Positions 9,181-17,109 of a DNA stretch of 41,674 nt are shown in pieces (within the stretch, counting starts at the first letter, position 1; every line of letters starts with the position of its first letter). Location: assembly GCA_027619595.1 (NCBI GenBank), contig JAQCHP010000030.1:1-41674 (forward strand), read 5' to 3'. Under the pieces are notes generated by a model. It did no database searches, was not told where the DNA came from, and saw nothing but the letters and a program-made list of their open reading frames with translations. The position numbers were made by a program, and so were the translations under genes. This stretch comes from Planctomycetota bacterium (lineage in GTDB: Bacteria > Planctomycetota > Planctomycetia > Pirellulales > Pirellulaceae).

Positions 9181-11340
9181 CTACTTTCTACTCTCTCCAT
9201 TGATGCTGCGAGTTTCACCGCGGGCGAAACTCGCAGCATCAATGGCCGCTTGGCTGACGTGCCAAAGGTCGTTGACAGGAATCAGCGGTGGTCCGCCCTG
9301 CCCAATCCGTTCGACAAATGCCTCCACTTCGGCACGATGTCCCTTATCTTGGCGAAACAGCCGTTTTTTCCGGAAATTCGAACAGCCGTATCCCTGCAGG
9401 ACCCGAAAATTATCGAGTTCCAGCACTTTTCCTTGCGAATAAACGGTCAGCTTTTCCTTGGGATATGAGCGGTGTCCATTGGCAAAGTAATGGATGGTCC
9501 CGATCGATCCGTCGGCAAACTTGAGACTGATGGAGATGTGATCGTCGCACGTGGTTGCGCCACTCTGTACGCCGACTTGCTGTGATTGTACTGTCGCGAT
9601 CGTTGATCCCGTGAGGAACGTTAGCAGGTCCAGCCAATGGCAGCCCTCCCCGATAATTCTTCCCCCGCCCACCATCGGATCATGGGCCCAATGGTCACTC
9701 GGAATAGCACCCGCATTGACCTGCATGATCAGGCACAACGGCCCTTGGCGTCCCTGCAACAAGCTGGCCAATTGCCGCACAAGAGGCGCGAAACGCCGAT
9801 TAAAACCGACGGCAAGCTGTAGCTGGTTGGCCTGGGAGTAAGCCTCTCTTACCAACGAGATCCCCTCCGTATCGATGGCCAACGGCTTTTCCACGAAGAC
9901 ATGCTTGCCAGCCGCGAGAGCTTCGGCGACCATCGACGCATGTTGATTGTGCCGAGTCGTAATGACGACCGTATTGATGCGATCGTTGTCCAGAATATGG
10001 CGATAGTTGCTCGTACTGGCAGAAATTCCAAACTTGCGCGCCGCATGGGTAGCCGTCAGGCCACTAGCGCTGGCAATACACTCCAGTTTTGCGGGTGTAT
10101 GGCAAAACGCCGGTAGCAGAACTCCTTTGGTAAACGAACCAGCCCCCACGAATCCGATGGTAACACGCCCCACGCGCGACGAATGGACGTTGTTGGGAAT
10201 GTTAATGTATTCGGTCCGCTGCGTCGCTGCGGTTTGCCCGTACTGCAGCACGATTCCCAACTGATTACGATCGCGACTCACCAGATCGTAAGCCCGTTGG
10301 GCTTCTGCGTGCGGAATTCGGCTCGTGATAAGCGACCCCACGTCCAGTTTCTGTTGCTCCATCAGTTCCAACGTGGACATGATGTTCCGTTGTTCGGTCC
10401 ACCGCACGAACCCGTACGGATAGTCCTGCCCGTCCTGTTCGTATGCCGCATCGTACCGTCCTGGTCCGTAGGAACACGATACCTGAAACGTAATCTCCTT
10501 CTCATAGAACGCGGCCCGATTCAGGTGCAGCCGAGTTGCGCCAACCTGGACCACGCGACCACGTTGTCGAGTCATTTCGGCGGCTTGATTGACGATGTTG
10601 TCTTCTTTTGCACTGGCGGCGATAATGACACCGTCGACCCCCTGATGTTGGGTCATCTGCAGTGCCGCCGTCACTGGATCGCTCCCGGCGGCGAGATTCA
10701 CAGTTTGTGCGCCGTATTGTTCCGCTTGGCTCAGACGTTGCGGATGCATGTCGATCGCCAGCACGCGCACGCCGTTTGCACGGAGCAATTGCACCGTCAG
10801 CAGTCCGACCAAACCGAGCCCAAACACAGCGACCGTCTCGCCCAAGTTGGGTTCTAATAAGCGGACACCTTGCAATGCGATGGACGCCAACACGGCGAAG
10901 CAGGCATTCTCGTCTGGTACCGATTCGGGGACCTTGGCGCATAAATTGCGAGGCACCAAGACAATTTCCGCATGGCCTCCGTTGCTCGCGACACGATCGC
11001 CGGGCTTGAGGTCGGTGATCCCCGCACCGACTTCCAATACGACTCCGGCATTGCAATAGCCAAGGGGGAGTGGTTCGTCTAACTTCGAGAACACCGCCTC
11101 CAATGTGGGGAGCAGACCGTCAGTACGAATTTTGTCGAGCACCTGCTTCACTCGGTCGGGCTGTTGTCGAGCCTTCGCGATCAAATTTGCTTTGCCAAAT
11201 TCCACCAGCATCCGTTCGGTGCCGGCGGAGATCACCGAGCAGCGACTAGCAATCAATACCTTGCCGCGCGATACTTGCGGGCACGGAATATCCAATAGCT
11301 CCAGCACTCCACTTCTGAGATTCTGAATGACCTGTTTCAC
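9181..11340 (-). CDS. Two-domain oxidoreductase (zinc-type dehydrogenase plus Gfo/Idh/MocA)
   Basis: This is a 719-residue fusion. The N-terminal half is a medium-chain dehydrogenase with GYCNAGVV, DRVASNGGHAE and the NAD-binding VFGLGLVGLLTVQLL. The C-terminal half, from about residue 390, is a Gfo/Idh/MocA oxidoreductase (IGFVGAGSFTKGVLLPAF; HVFVEKPLAID, with the EKP motif). Fusions of this type are typical of surface-polysaccharide clusters and often sit near heparinase-like and WecBC genes, as here. They probably oxidise or reduce a nucleotide-sugar intermediate, but the exact reaction is unknown. The start is GTG at 11340, supported by GGGAGGAA six to eight bases upstream. The C-terminus lies inside the perfect inverted repeat at 9197-9245. 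It is the last gene of the minus-strand cluster, 90 bases after wecC. Confidence 0.9.
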   Translation of the reverse strand: MKQVIQNLRSGVLELLDIPCPQVSRGKVLIASRCSVISAGTERMLVEFGKANLIAKARQQPDRVKQVLDKIRTDGLLPTLEAVFSKLDEPLPLGYCNAGVVLEVGAGITDLKPGDRVASNGGHAEIVLVPRNLCAKVPESVPDENACFAVLASIALQGVRLLEPNLGETVAVFGLGLVGLLTVQLLRANGVRVLAIDMHPQRLSQAEQYGAQTVNLAAGSDPVTAALQMTQHQGVDGVIIAASAKEDNIVNQAAEMTRQRGRVVQVGATRLHLNRAAFYEKEITFQVSCSYGPGRYDAAYEQDGQDYPYGFVRWTEQRNIMSTLELMEQQKLDVGSLITSRIPHAEAQRAYDLVSRDRNQLGIVLQYGQTAATQRTEYINIPNNVHSSRVGRVTIGFVGAGSFTKGVLLPAFCHTPAKLECIASASGLTATHAARKFGISASTSNYRHILDNDRINTVVITTRHNQHASMVAEALAAGKHVFVEKPLAIDTEGISLVREAYSQANQLQLAVGFNRRFAPLVRQLASLLQGRQGPLCLIMQVNAGAIPSDHWAHDPMVGGGRIIGEGCHWLDLLTFLTGSTIATVQSQQVGVQSGATTCDDHISISLKFADGSIGTIHYFANGHRSYPKEKLTVYSQGKVLELDNFRVLQGYGCSNFRKKRLFRQDKGHRAEVEAFVERIGQGGPPLIPVNDLWHVSQAAIDAASFARGETRSINGESRK
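9197..9245. repeat. Perfect 20-bp inverted repeat with 9-base loop
   Basis: The arms 9197-9216 and 9226-9245 are exact reverse complements, separated by 9217-9225. The repeat covers the last conserved codons of the two-domain oxidoreductase (IDAASF...ETRSIN) on the minus strand. Its transcript would form a very stable hairpin in either direction. On the minus strand the bases that follow are purine-rich (GGAGAGAGTAGAAAG), not a T-run, so it does not fit a standard intrinsic terminator. It may stabilise the 3' end of the polysaccharide operon transcript. Confidence 0.9.
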
Positions 11341-11430
11341 TGGCAGTTCCTCCCTGCAGCAACTGCAGTTCCTCGTACAGATCCAATTGTTGTGGGATGT
11401 TGGTGGCCCCGAAATTTGTGGGCGGCGCTT

Positions 11431-12681
11431 CTATCGCCAAGCTCCGCGCGTATCGACGACCACTTTTTCTTGCAGGAATCGCCGAGGAATCTCTCGGAAT
11501 GGGCGGTGATCCGTTAACAAGACAAGTATCTGAGATCGCTCGAGGACTTCGCCTAAGGGGAGCAACGGTAACTCGGAAAACTTGCTATGAGGTACAAACG
11601 GGTCGCAAACAAGAATCTGCCCTACATTTCGCTCGGCGAGCATCTGTACGATTTCTAGGGATGGACTCTCACGAATGTCATCCACATCGGCTTTATAGGC
11701 AATTCCCAAGCACCCAATGACCGGAGAGGCAAATGGTCGTGCCAAGCGTTCGATGTGTTCTACCAAATAGTGTGGCTTTGAGTTATTGACTTCGCGGGCG
11801 GTACGCATGAGGGGGGTGATATCAGGTGCTGCGTGCACGAGGAACCACGGATCGACGCTAATGCAGTGCCCACCTACGCCTGGACCCGGTGTGAGTATAT
11901 TCACGCGCGGGTGTCGGTTCGCCAGTTCGATCACTTCCCAGGCGTCGATGCCGAGTCGATCGGCCAAGATCGATAGCTCATTTGCAAAGGCAATGTTGAC
12001 GTCACGGTAGGAATTCTCGACGAGTTTTGTGACTTCGGCGGCCAAGGCGTTCGTCGCCAATACTTCGCCCTTAACGAACGATTCGTAAAATTGCTTTGCT
12101 CGCGCTGTGCATTCTGGTGTAATCCCACCGACGACGCGGTCGTTTTGCACCACTTCGAACAGTATTCGTCCGGGTAGTACGCGTTCCGGACAATGTGCTA
12201 CGAACACGTCGCGTCCAACGGTCAAATTGGCCGGTATCGCTTCTTGGAGGACAATATCTTCCGTCGTACGCGGTGGACTCGTCGATTCCAGAATCACCAA
12301 GTTTCCTGGTTTGATGTACGGCTTGAGGGCCTGGCCCGCCTGTTTTACGTAGCTCAAATCGGGGGATCGGTCGGGACGGATCGGAGTGGGCACGCAGATC
12401 ATAAAAATATCGGCCGGCTGAGGTGTCTTACCCGCTTTGAGCTGACCACTGTTGACGGCTGACCGCACCAAAATATCAAGGTCCGGCTCTTCGATGTGAA
12501 TTTTGCCTTGGTTAATTGTGTCAACGACGTCGGGCCGAACATCGACTCCGTGTACTTGAAACCCCTTTGTCGCGAGAACACTCGCCGTAGGCAAGCCAAT
12601 ATATCCCAACCCCATGACGCAGACCGTTGTCTTGCCCGGAGCGTAACGTGGTTCGAATGGATTTGTGGAATTTTCCGTCAT
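11431..12681 (-). CDS. wecC: UDP-N-acetyl-D-mannosamine dehydrogenase
   Basis: This enzyme oxidises UDP-ManNAc to UDP-ManNAcA in two NAD-dependent steps in the cytoplasm. It has 416 residues. The Rossmann motif is GLGYIG at 24-29, followed by CVPTP, ESTSPPRTTED, and the catalytic-cysteine motif GPGVGGHC (Cys273). The C-terminal UDP-binding part carries GIAYKADVDDIRESPS. The ATG at 12681 overlaps the wecB stop as ATGA; the longer frame begins with TTG at 12690 and is less likely. Pairing with wecB immediately upstream supports the ManNAcA pathway. Other UDP-sugar 6-dehydrogenases share the fold, so the precise substrate rests partly on this context. Confidence 0.9.
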   Translation of the reverse strand: MTENSTNPFEPRYAPGKTTVCVMGLGYIGLPTASVLATKGFQVHGVDVRPDVVDTINQGKIHIEEPDLDILVRSAVNSGQLKAGKTPQPADIFMICVPTPIRPDRSPDLSYVKQAGQALKPYIKPGNLVILESTSPPRTTEDIVLQEAIPANLTVGRDVFVAHCPERVLPGRILFEVVQNDRVVGGITPECTARAKQFYESFVKGEVLATNALAAEVTKLVENSYRDVNIAFANELSILADRLGIDAWEVIELANRHPRVNILTPGPGVGGHCISVDPWFLVHAAPDITPLMRTAREVNNSKPHYLVEHIERLARPFASPVIGCLGIAYKADVDDIRESPSLEIVQMLAERNVGQILVCDPFVPHSKFSELPLLPLGEVLERSQILVLLTDHRPFREIPRRFLQEKVVVDTRGAWR

Positions 12682-13802
12682 TTCTGCCAACCTTGTTGAA
12701 GCATGAGTTCGACGATTCTGGGAGCGGCGGACCCGTCTCCATAGGGGTTTTTATCAACTTGATGTTTCTGATATTCTGCGGAATCGGTCATGATGGCCAT
12801 GGTCCGTTCTGTGATTTTTTCGACCGACGTGCCCACAAGTTCTACGGCGCCAGCTGCCACCGCTTCAGGGCGTTCTGTGGTGTCCCTCATGACCAGCAGT
12901 GGCTTTTTGAGCGACGGTGCTTCTTCCTGAACGCCTCCGGAGTCGCTTAGGATCATGGTACTGCGATCCATCAGCCAGACAAACTCGGGGTACGGCGCGG
13001 GATCGACCAGATAGACGTGCGGCAACGTTCCCAAGAGTTCATGGACAGGGCCCTGCACATTGGGGTTGAGGTGCACGGGGTAAAGGAATGCCACGTCGGG
13101 TAGTCGTTCCGCCAAGGTACGAATCGATTGACAGATATTGCGAAACCCGTCGCCAAAATTCTCTCGACGATGGCCGGTAATCAGGATCATGCGCTGATCA
13201 CCCAAGAAATCGTACTTCTTCCGCCATTCGCTGCCCCGTGCACGTTCTCGCTTGACGGTCCACAGCAGCGCGTCGATGACCGTATTTCCGGTAACGTGAA
13301 TCGTCGATTCAGCGTACCCTTCCTTGCGCAATTGATCCGCGGCCTGCGGTGTTGGGGCGCAATGGATGGCAGTGACTAGGCTTGTTATGCGCCGATTGAG
13401 TTCCTCGGGCCAGGGCGCCCAAATGTTTCCCGTCCGCAATCCAGCCTCGACATGTACCACAGGCAATCGACGATAGAACGCCGCAATCGACGTGGCAAAT
13501 ACAGTCGTCGTATCACCTTGCACAACCACACAGTCAGGTTGCTCCCGAACAAGGACTGTATCCATTCGTTCAATACAAGCCGCGGTCAGCTCGGCCAACG
13601 ATTGGTTGGGTTTCATTAGGTCCAAATTAATATCGGATTGGATGCCAAAATAGTCGGTTACTTGTTGCAGCATCTCACGATGTTGACCGGTGAGGCAAAT
13701 CTTGGCGGCGATATCTTGTGGACGATCCTTACAAGCGGCGACGATCGGCGCCATCTTGATGGCTTCGGGTCGCGTTCCGAACACGAGCAACGGTTTTAGC
13801 AT
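12678..13802 (-). CDS. wecB: UDP-N-acetylglucosamine 2-epimerase (non-hydrolysing)
   Basis: It interconverts UDP-GlcNAc and UDP-ManNAc, supplying the substrate for WecC. The protein is 374 residues, normal for the family. It opens with LLVFGTRPEAIKMAP and carries QGDTTT, VEAGLRTG, TGHRREN and SDSGGVQEEAP, all family signatures. The ATG at 13802 gives the canonical N-terminus; the TTG at 13820 in the same frame is less plausible. It overlaps wecC by four bases. The 158 bases upstream, before the NeuD-like gene, hold nothing recognisable. Confidence 0.95.
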   Translation of the reverse strand: MLKPLLVFGTRPEAIKMAPIVAACKDRPQDIAAKICLTGQHREMLQQVTDYFGIQSDINLDLMKPNQSLAELTAACIERMDTVLVREQPDCVVVQGDTTTVFATSIAAFYRRLPVVHVEAGLRTGNIWAPWPEELNRRITSLVTAIHCAPTPQAADQLRKEGYAESTIHVTGNTVIDALLWTVKRERARGSEWRKKYDFLGDQRMILITGHRRENFGDGFRNICQSIRTLAERLPDVAFLYPVHLNPNVQGPVHELLGTLPHVYLVDPAPYPEFVWLMDRSTMILSDSGGVQEEAPSLKKPLLVMRDTTERPEAVAAGAVELVGTSVEKITERTMAIMTDSAEYQKHQVDKNPYGDGSAAPRIVELMLQQGWQK

Positions 13803-13960
13803 GACGAGGACCCGATACAAATGAGGCTGGCGGATCCGATCCCACGCAGAACCCAGTTACCAACGTTGTATCCGATACCATTTCGCCGGGCTGAAATGCT
13901 GTTGACGGGCGTAGATTGTTTGATGTTTGGCATAGACTTCAGTTTAACCGGTGAGCAGGG

Positions 13961-14611
13961 CTAAACCACCTTGAATTTACGCGTTTGCTTGCACGTTACG
14001 CCAAACACAAAGCTATTTGCGGAAACATCTTGCAGCACTGCTGAATTCGCACTAATCGTTGAATTCCTTCCTACGTGTCGTTCCGGCACAACTGTTGAAT
14101 GCGTACTCATGTATACTTCGTCGTCGAGCGTCGAGAAACCATTCACCGTCGCATAGGGCGCCAACAGACAGTAACGCCCAATATGGACGTCATGTCCCAC
14201 CGACGCGAATAGGCTCAAGTGAGCATATTCCTGCAGAACCGCTTGGTTGGATACGACGGCAAACGGATAAATGACAGCGCCCTTGCCGATCGTTGCCGAC
14301 GGGGACACAAGGGCTGTCGGATGAATGACCGAGACGAATTCGGCTCCACGGCTCAATAGAGATTCCACCGTGCGGCGTCGTGATGCCATATCGCCAATCG
14401 CGAGTACGAATCGATCGTCTTGAGCGGGCTGGTAGTGGTCCGGGTGCCCGATGACTTGTCCAACTTGACCGTAATCCGCCAACGCGTCCGACTTTTGATC
14501 GACAAAACCTTTGAAAGCGAATTCGTCCGGATGGAGACAAGATGTCAACCAATTGCGGGCTTCACGCCCAAACCCGCCAGCGCCAACGACAACGACTTGG
14601 TATCTTGCCAT
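13961..14611 (-). CDS. NeuD/PglD-like sugar O/N-acyltransferase (first copy in map order)
   Basis: This 216-residue protein has an N-terminal Rossmann-like nucleotide-sugar-binding part (VVVVGAGGFGREARNWL) and a C-terminal left-handed beta-helix built of hexapeptide repeats (SPSATIGKGAVIYPFAVV; SVGHDVHIGRYCLLAPYA). The layout is that of NeuD/PglD enzymes, which transfer an acyl group, usually acetyl, to a sugar amine or hydroxyl. The expected catalytic His is in GHDVHIG. The ATG at 14611 has AAGG seven bases upstream. It follows the FabG-like gene in transcription order, so its donor may be acyl-ACP and not acetyl-CoA; that is inference. Confidence 0.86.
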   Translation of the reverse strand: MARYQVVVVGAGGFGREARNWLTSCLHPDEFAFKGFVDQKSDALADYGQVGQVIGHPDHYQPAQDDRFVLAIGDMASRRRTVESLLSRGAEFVSVIHPTALVSPSATIGKGAVIYPFAVVSNQAVLQEYAHLSLFASVGHDVHIGRYCLLAPYATVNGFSTLDDEVYMSTHSTVVPERHVGRNSTISANSAVLQDVSANSFVFGVTCKQTRKFKVV

Positions 14612-14638
14612 AGGATTGCCTTTGAGAAAGCGTCGCGG

Positions 14639-15415
14639 CTAGGCCGTCGCGCCTCCGTCTACCGTAATAATTTGACCTGTAATAAATCTACTGTCTTCGG
14701 ACATTAAGAAGCGGACGACGGGAACAACGTCTTCCGGTGTGCCCAGCCGACCCAAGGGCGTGCGCCGTTCGATTTGTTTCCGCTGCGATTCCGCCAGCCC
14801 TTCGCTCATTTCGGTTTCCAGAAAACCTGGTGCGATGGCATTAACGCGAATATTTCGCGAACCTAGTTCGCGCGCCAGGGAGTGTGTCAGGCCGAATAGG
14901 CCGGCTTTCGTGGCACTGTAGGCAGCCAAACCTGAGAATCCGCTCAGACCCACAATCGACGAAATGTTGACAATGCCGCCTTTACGTTGGACCAGCATCT
15001 GTCGCGCTACCTCTCGGGTCAAGAGAAAGCAGCCTCCCAAGTTGATCTGGAGGAGTTGTTGGAAATCGGAGTCGGTCATGAGCGCAAATACACCGTCCCG
15101 AGCGATGGCTGCGTTGTTGACCAGAAAGTCAATTCGCCCGAATTTGTCGCGCACCGTACGGACATATGAACGGACCGCTTCTGCATGACCGGCGTCGAGT
15201 GTCTCAAAATAGAACCGACCCTGTAGCGCTGGATCTGCTTGCCAAGTTTCAATCCTGGCACTACTGCTTCGACTGAAAGAGCAAACGAAATAGCCATGGT
15301 CGAGTAAATCTTGCACGATACAAGCGCCCAGGCCGCGACTGCCACCCGAGACGATGACGACGCCTGTTGTCTCTGGTAACGTTTGCAAGCCAGCATTCAT
15401 GACGAGTTCGTTCAT
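14639..15415 (-). CDS. FabG-like short-chain dehydrogenase (3-oxoacyl-ACP reductase type)
   Basis: This is a 258-residue classical SDR. The cofactor motif is GGSRGLG (24-30), NNAA lies at 100-103, and the catalytic residues are Ser153, Tyr166 and Lys170 (YSATK). It ends with the usual GQIITVDGGA. FabG enzymes reduce 3-oxoacyl-ACP to 3-hydroxyacyl-ACP with NADPH. The gene overlaps the acyl carrier protein gene by ATGA, which strongly suggests an ACP-bound substrate. Lying inside a polysaccharide cluster, it probably makes a 3-hydroxyacyl group for sugar decoration and is not the housekeeping FabG. No ketosynthase is encoded nearby. The SDR call is certain; the substrate is inferred. Confidence 0.88.
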   Translation of the reverse strand: MNELVMNAGLQTLPETTGVVIVSGGSRGLGACIVQDLLDHGYFVCSFSRSSSARIETWQADPALQGRFYFETLDAGHAEAVRSYVRTVRDKFGRIDFLVNNAAIARDGVFALMTDSDFQQLLQINLGGCFLLTREVARQMLVQRKGGIVNISSIVGLSGFSGLAAYSATKAGLFGLTHSLARELGSRNIRVNAIAPGFLETEMSEGLAESQRKQIERRTPLGRLGTPEDVVPVVRFLMSEDSRFITGQIITVDGGATA

Positions 15416-15669
15416 CCGCTTAGGGAATCCTCGTAGAGGCGAACCAATTCGCTAAACGTCTGCACGCCCGTTCTCCCTTCGCGGAAAGGATCAATGCCCA
15501 GTTCGTGCTCCAACTGAACGACCGTTGCCGCCAGGTCGAGTGAGTCGAGTCCAATGTCGCGGACCAGCGCCTGATCGTCCTGGAAGTCTTGTCGCGCGCG
15601 GCCCGATTCTTCCAAAATCTGATTAATCGTTAATTCGATCTTGCGGCGGACAAGAGTGGTGTGCGTCAT
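15412..15669 (-). CDS. Acyl carrier protein
   Basis: This is an 85-residue acyl carrier protein. The phosphopantetheine attachment motif is GLDSLDLA with Ser43, in the usual helix-II position, followed by the acidic helix VVQLEHELGI. It carries acyl chains as thioesters in the cytoplasm. It directly precedes and overlaps the FabG-like gene and follows a NeuD-like acyltransferase gene, so it is probably dedicated to acylating a sugar of the polysaccharide made by this cluster. The housekeeping fatty-acid ACP is usually found next to fabD, fabG or fabF, which are not seen here. No strong Shine-Dalgarno precedes the ATG. Confidence 0.93.
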   Translation of the reverse strand: MTHTTLVRRKIELTINQILEESGRARQDFQDDQALVRDIGLDSLDLAATVVQLEHELGIDPFREGRTGVQTFSELVRLYEDSLSG

Positions 15670-15708
15670 TGGTAATCGCTTTCGAATAGAGTTTCCAACA
15701 CGCGTGTA

Positions 15709-16368
15709 CTACAAGTTAATAGGTGTACGAATCTTAATCACCTGGGCGGGACATCCAACCGCCGTCACAAAACTCGGGAGGCTTCGAATTACGGTCGCAC
15801 CAGCGCCAATGATCGCCCACGGCCCGATACTCAGATTTTCTAGTACGACCGCACCTGCCCCGATAAACGCTCCAAGTTCGACAGATACGTTTCCGCACAA
15901 TGTAGCATTCGGAGCAATCTGCGAAAAATCTCCCACGATGCAATTATGATCTACGGTTGCCCCCGTGTTAATAATTACGTGATTTCCGATGTTTGCCTCA
16001 GGCTGTACAATCCCCCCAGCAAATATTACCGTGCCTTCGCCCAATGGGACCGCCGGGTCGACAAACGAATGGGGATGAATGATGGTGGCCCATCGCAATT
16101 GTAATCGATCGACCACCGACTTACGTAAGCAAGCATCTCCGATGCCAATAATGGCGCGTCCCGGATAGCCCGTTAGCCGGTCGACCGGGCCCTGGATGGT
16201 GATTCCCATCATCTGCTTTCCCCATAAGCGGGGGTCGTCATCGAATACGGCCGATACCTTGTCGCGACAAGCACGAATGGTGCTCACGATGACCCGCGCA
16301 TGACCGCCGGCCCCCACAACCACGATACCACCCGGCTTAATCGATAGTTCGTCTGCCACAATCCCCAC
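15709..16368 (-). CDS. NeuD/PglD-like sugar acyltransferase (second copy in map order)
   Basis: This 219-residue protein has the same architecture as the NeuD-like protein at 13961-14611: a Rossmann-like N-terminus (IVVVGAGGHARVI), then hexapeptide repeats (IGNHVIINTGATVDHNCIVGD), with the family's catalytic His in VDHNC. It ends with GCPAQVIKIR, close to the GxPAK end of PglD/NeuD. It probably acylates an amino sugar on a nucleotide carrier. The start is unsettled: GTG at 16368 or GTG at 16359, the latter with GGAG better placed. The two NeuD-like proteins are clearly diverged from each other, so they are likely to act at different positions or with different acyl donors. Confidence 0.86.
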   Translation of the reverse strand: MGIVADELSIKPGGIVVVGAGGHARVIVSTIRACRDKVSAVFDDDPRLWGKQMMGITIQGPVDRLTGYPGRAIIGIGDACLRKSVVDRLQLRWATIIHPHSFVDPAVPLGEGTVIFAGGIVQPEANIGNHVIINTGATVDHNCIVGDFSQIAPNATLCGNVSVELGAFIGAGAVVLENLSIGPWAIIGAGATVIRSLPSFVTAVGCPAQVIKIRTPINL

Positions 16369-16452
16369 TCCGGGTCATTCCGATCGCAAAGGTCTGCAAT
16401 TATAGCACAAAATGGGGTTACCACCGGGACGCGGTAGGGTGGAGCAAGGACT

Positions 16453-17109
16453 CTATTGCTTCGAAGTCCCTGCGTCGGGGTCCCGATCCACGGTGCCCCA
16501 GAATTTGGGCATCGTCGAATGGCCCGAGGCGTTGATATCGGTAGGGCGAACGACGCGCCCGACGGTGCGGACCAGGATGATCGTATCCACCCACGCTGAA
16601 AGGTTGTCCACGTACCAAATATCGAACTCGAACTTTTCGTCCCAACTGATGGCGTTTCGGCCATTCACTTGGGCCCAACCCGTAATCCCGGGCCGAACCT
16701 CGTGCCGACGTGCTTGACGCTCGGTGTAACGATCCAAATATTCCACGAGCAGCGGTCGGGGCCCGACGAGACTCATGTCACCTCGAAACACATTCCATAG
16801 TTGTGGCAGCTCATCCAGGCTCAGACGCCGCATTGTATTGCCGAGCGGCGTGAGCCGTTTGTCATCCGGTAAGGGGTCCCCGTGTCTGTCGACCGCGTCA
16901 CGCATCGAACGAAATTTATTGAGTAAGAATACCTGGCCATCCCGGCCGCCGCGGGGCTGACGAAATAAAACAGGTGACCCCATATTTCGCCGAACCAGGA
17001 TGGCCAAAGCCACCATCACCGGACTTAATACAACCAGCAACAGTCCTGAGAATACGATATCAATCGCACGCTTCACCAAAGTTGGATAGATACCGTGTCG
17101 TTTGCTCAT
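16453..17109 (-). CDS. PglC-like phosphoglycosyl transferase (initiating sugar transferase)
   Basis: This 218-residue monotopic transferase moves a sugar phosphate from a UDP-sugar to undecaprenyl phosphate, the first membrane step of polymer assembly. Visible features are KRAIDIVFSGLLLVVLSPVM (the re-entrant membrane helix), KFRSM, the catalytic DELPQL (Asp99-Glu100), MSLVGPRPL, and PGITGWAQVNGRN, the last also seen in the small PglC subgroup. There is no N-terminal multi-span domain as in WbaP/WcaJ. The gene overlaps the upstream glycosyltransferase by ATGA. Its acceptor sugar cannot be told from sequence, but an acetylated diamino- or ManNAc-type sugar would fit the neighbours. Confidence 0.92.
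   Translation of the reverse strand: MSKRHGIYPTLVKRAIDIVFSGLLLVVLSPVMVALAILVRRNMGSPVLFRQPRGGRDGQVFLLNKFRSMRDAVDRHGDPLPDDKRLTPLGNTMRRLSLDELPQLWNVFRGDMSLVGPRPLLVEYLDRYTERQARRHEVRPGITGWAQVNGRNAISWDEKFEFDIWYVDNLSAWVDTIILVRTVGRVVRPTDINASGHSTMPKFWGTVDRDPDAGTSKQ

Noticed and set aside
9197-9245. Inverted repeat as an ordinary rho-independent terminator
   Set aside because: Neither strand has a T-run directly after the hairpin.
10183-10857. 224-residue plus-strand frame
   Set aside because: It is antisense to the well-supported two-domain oxidoreductase and has no recognisable domain.
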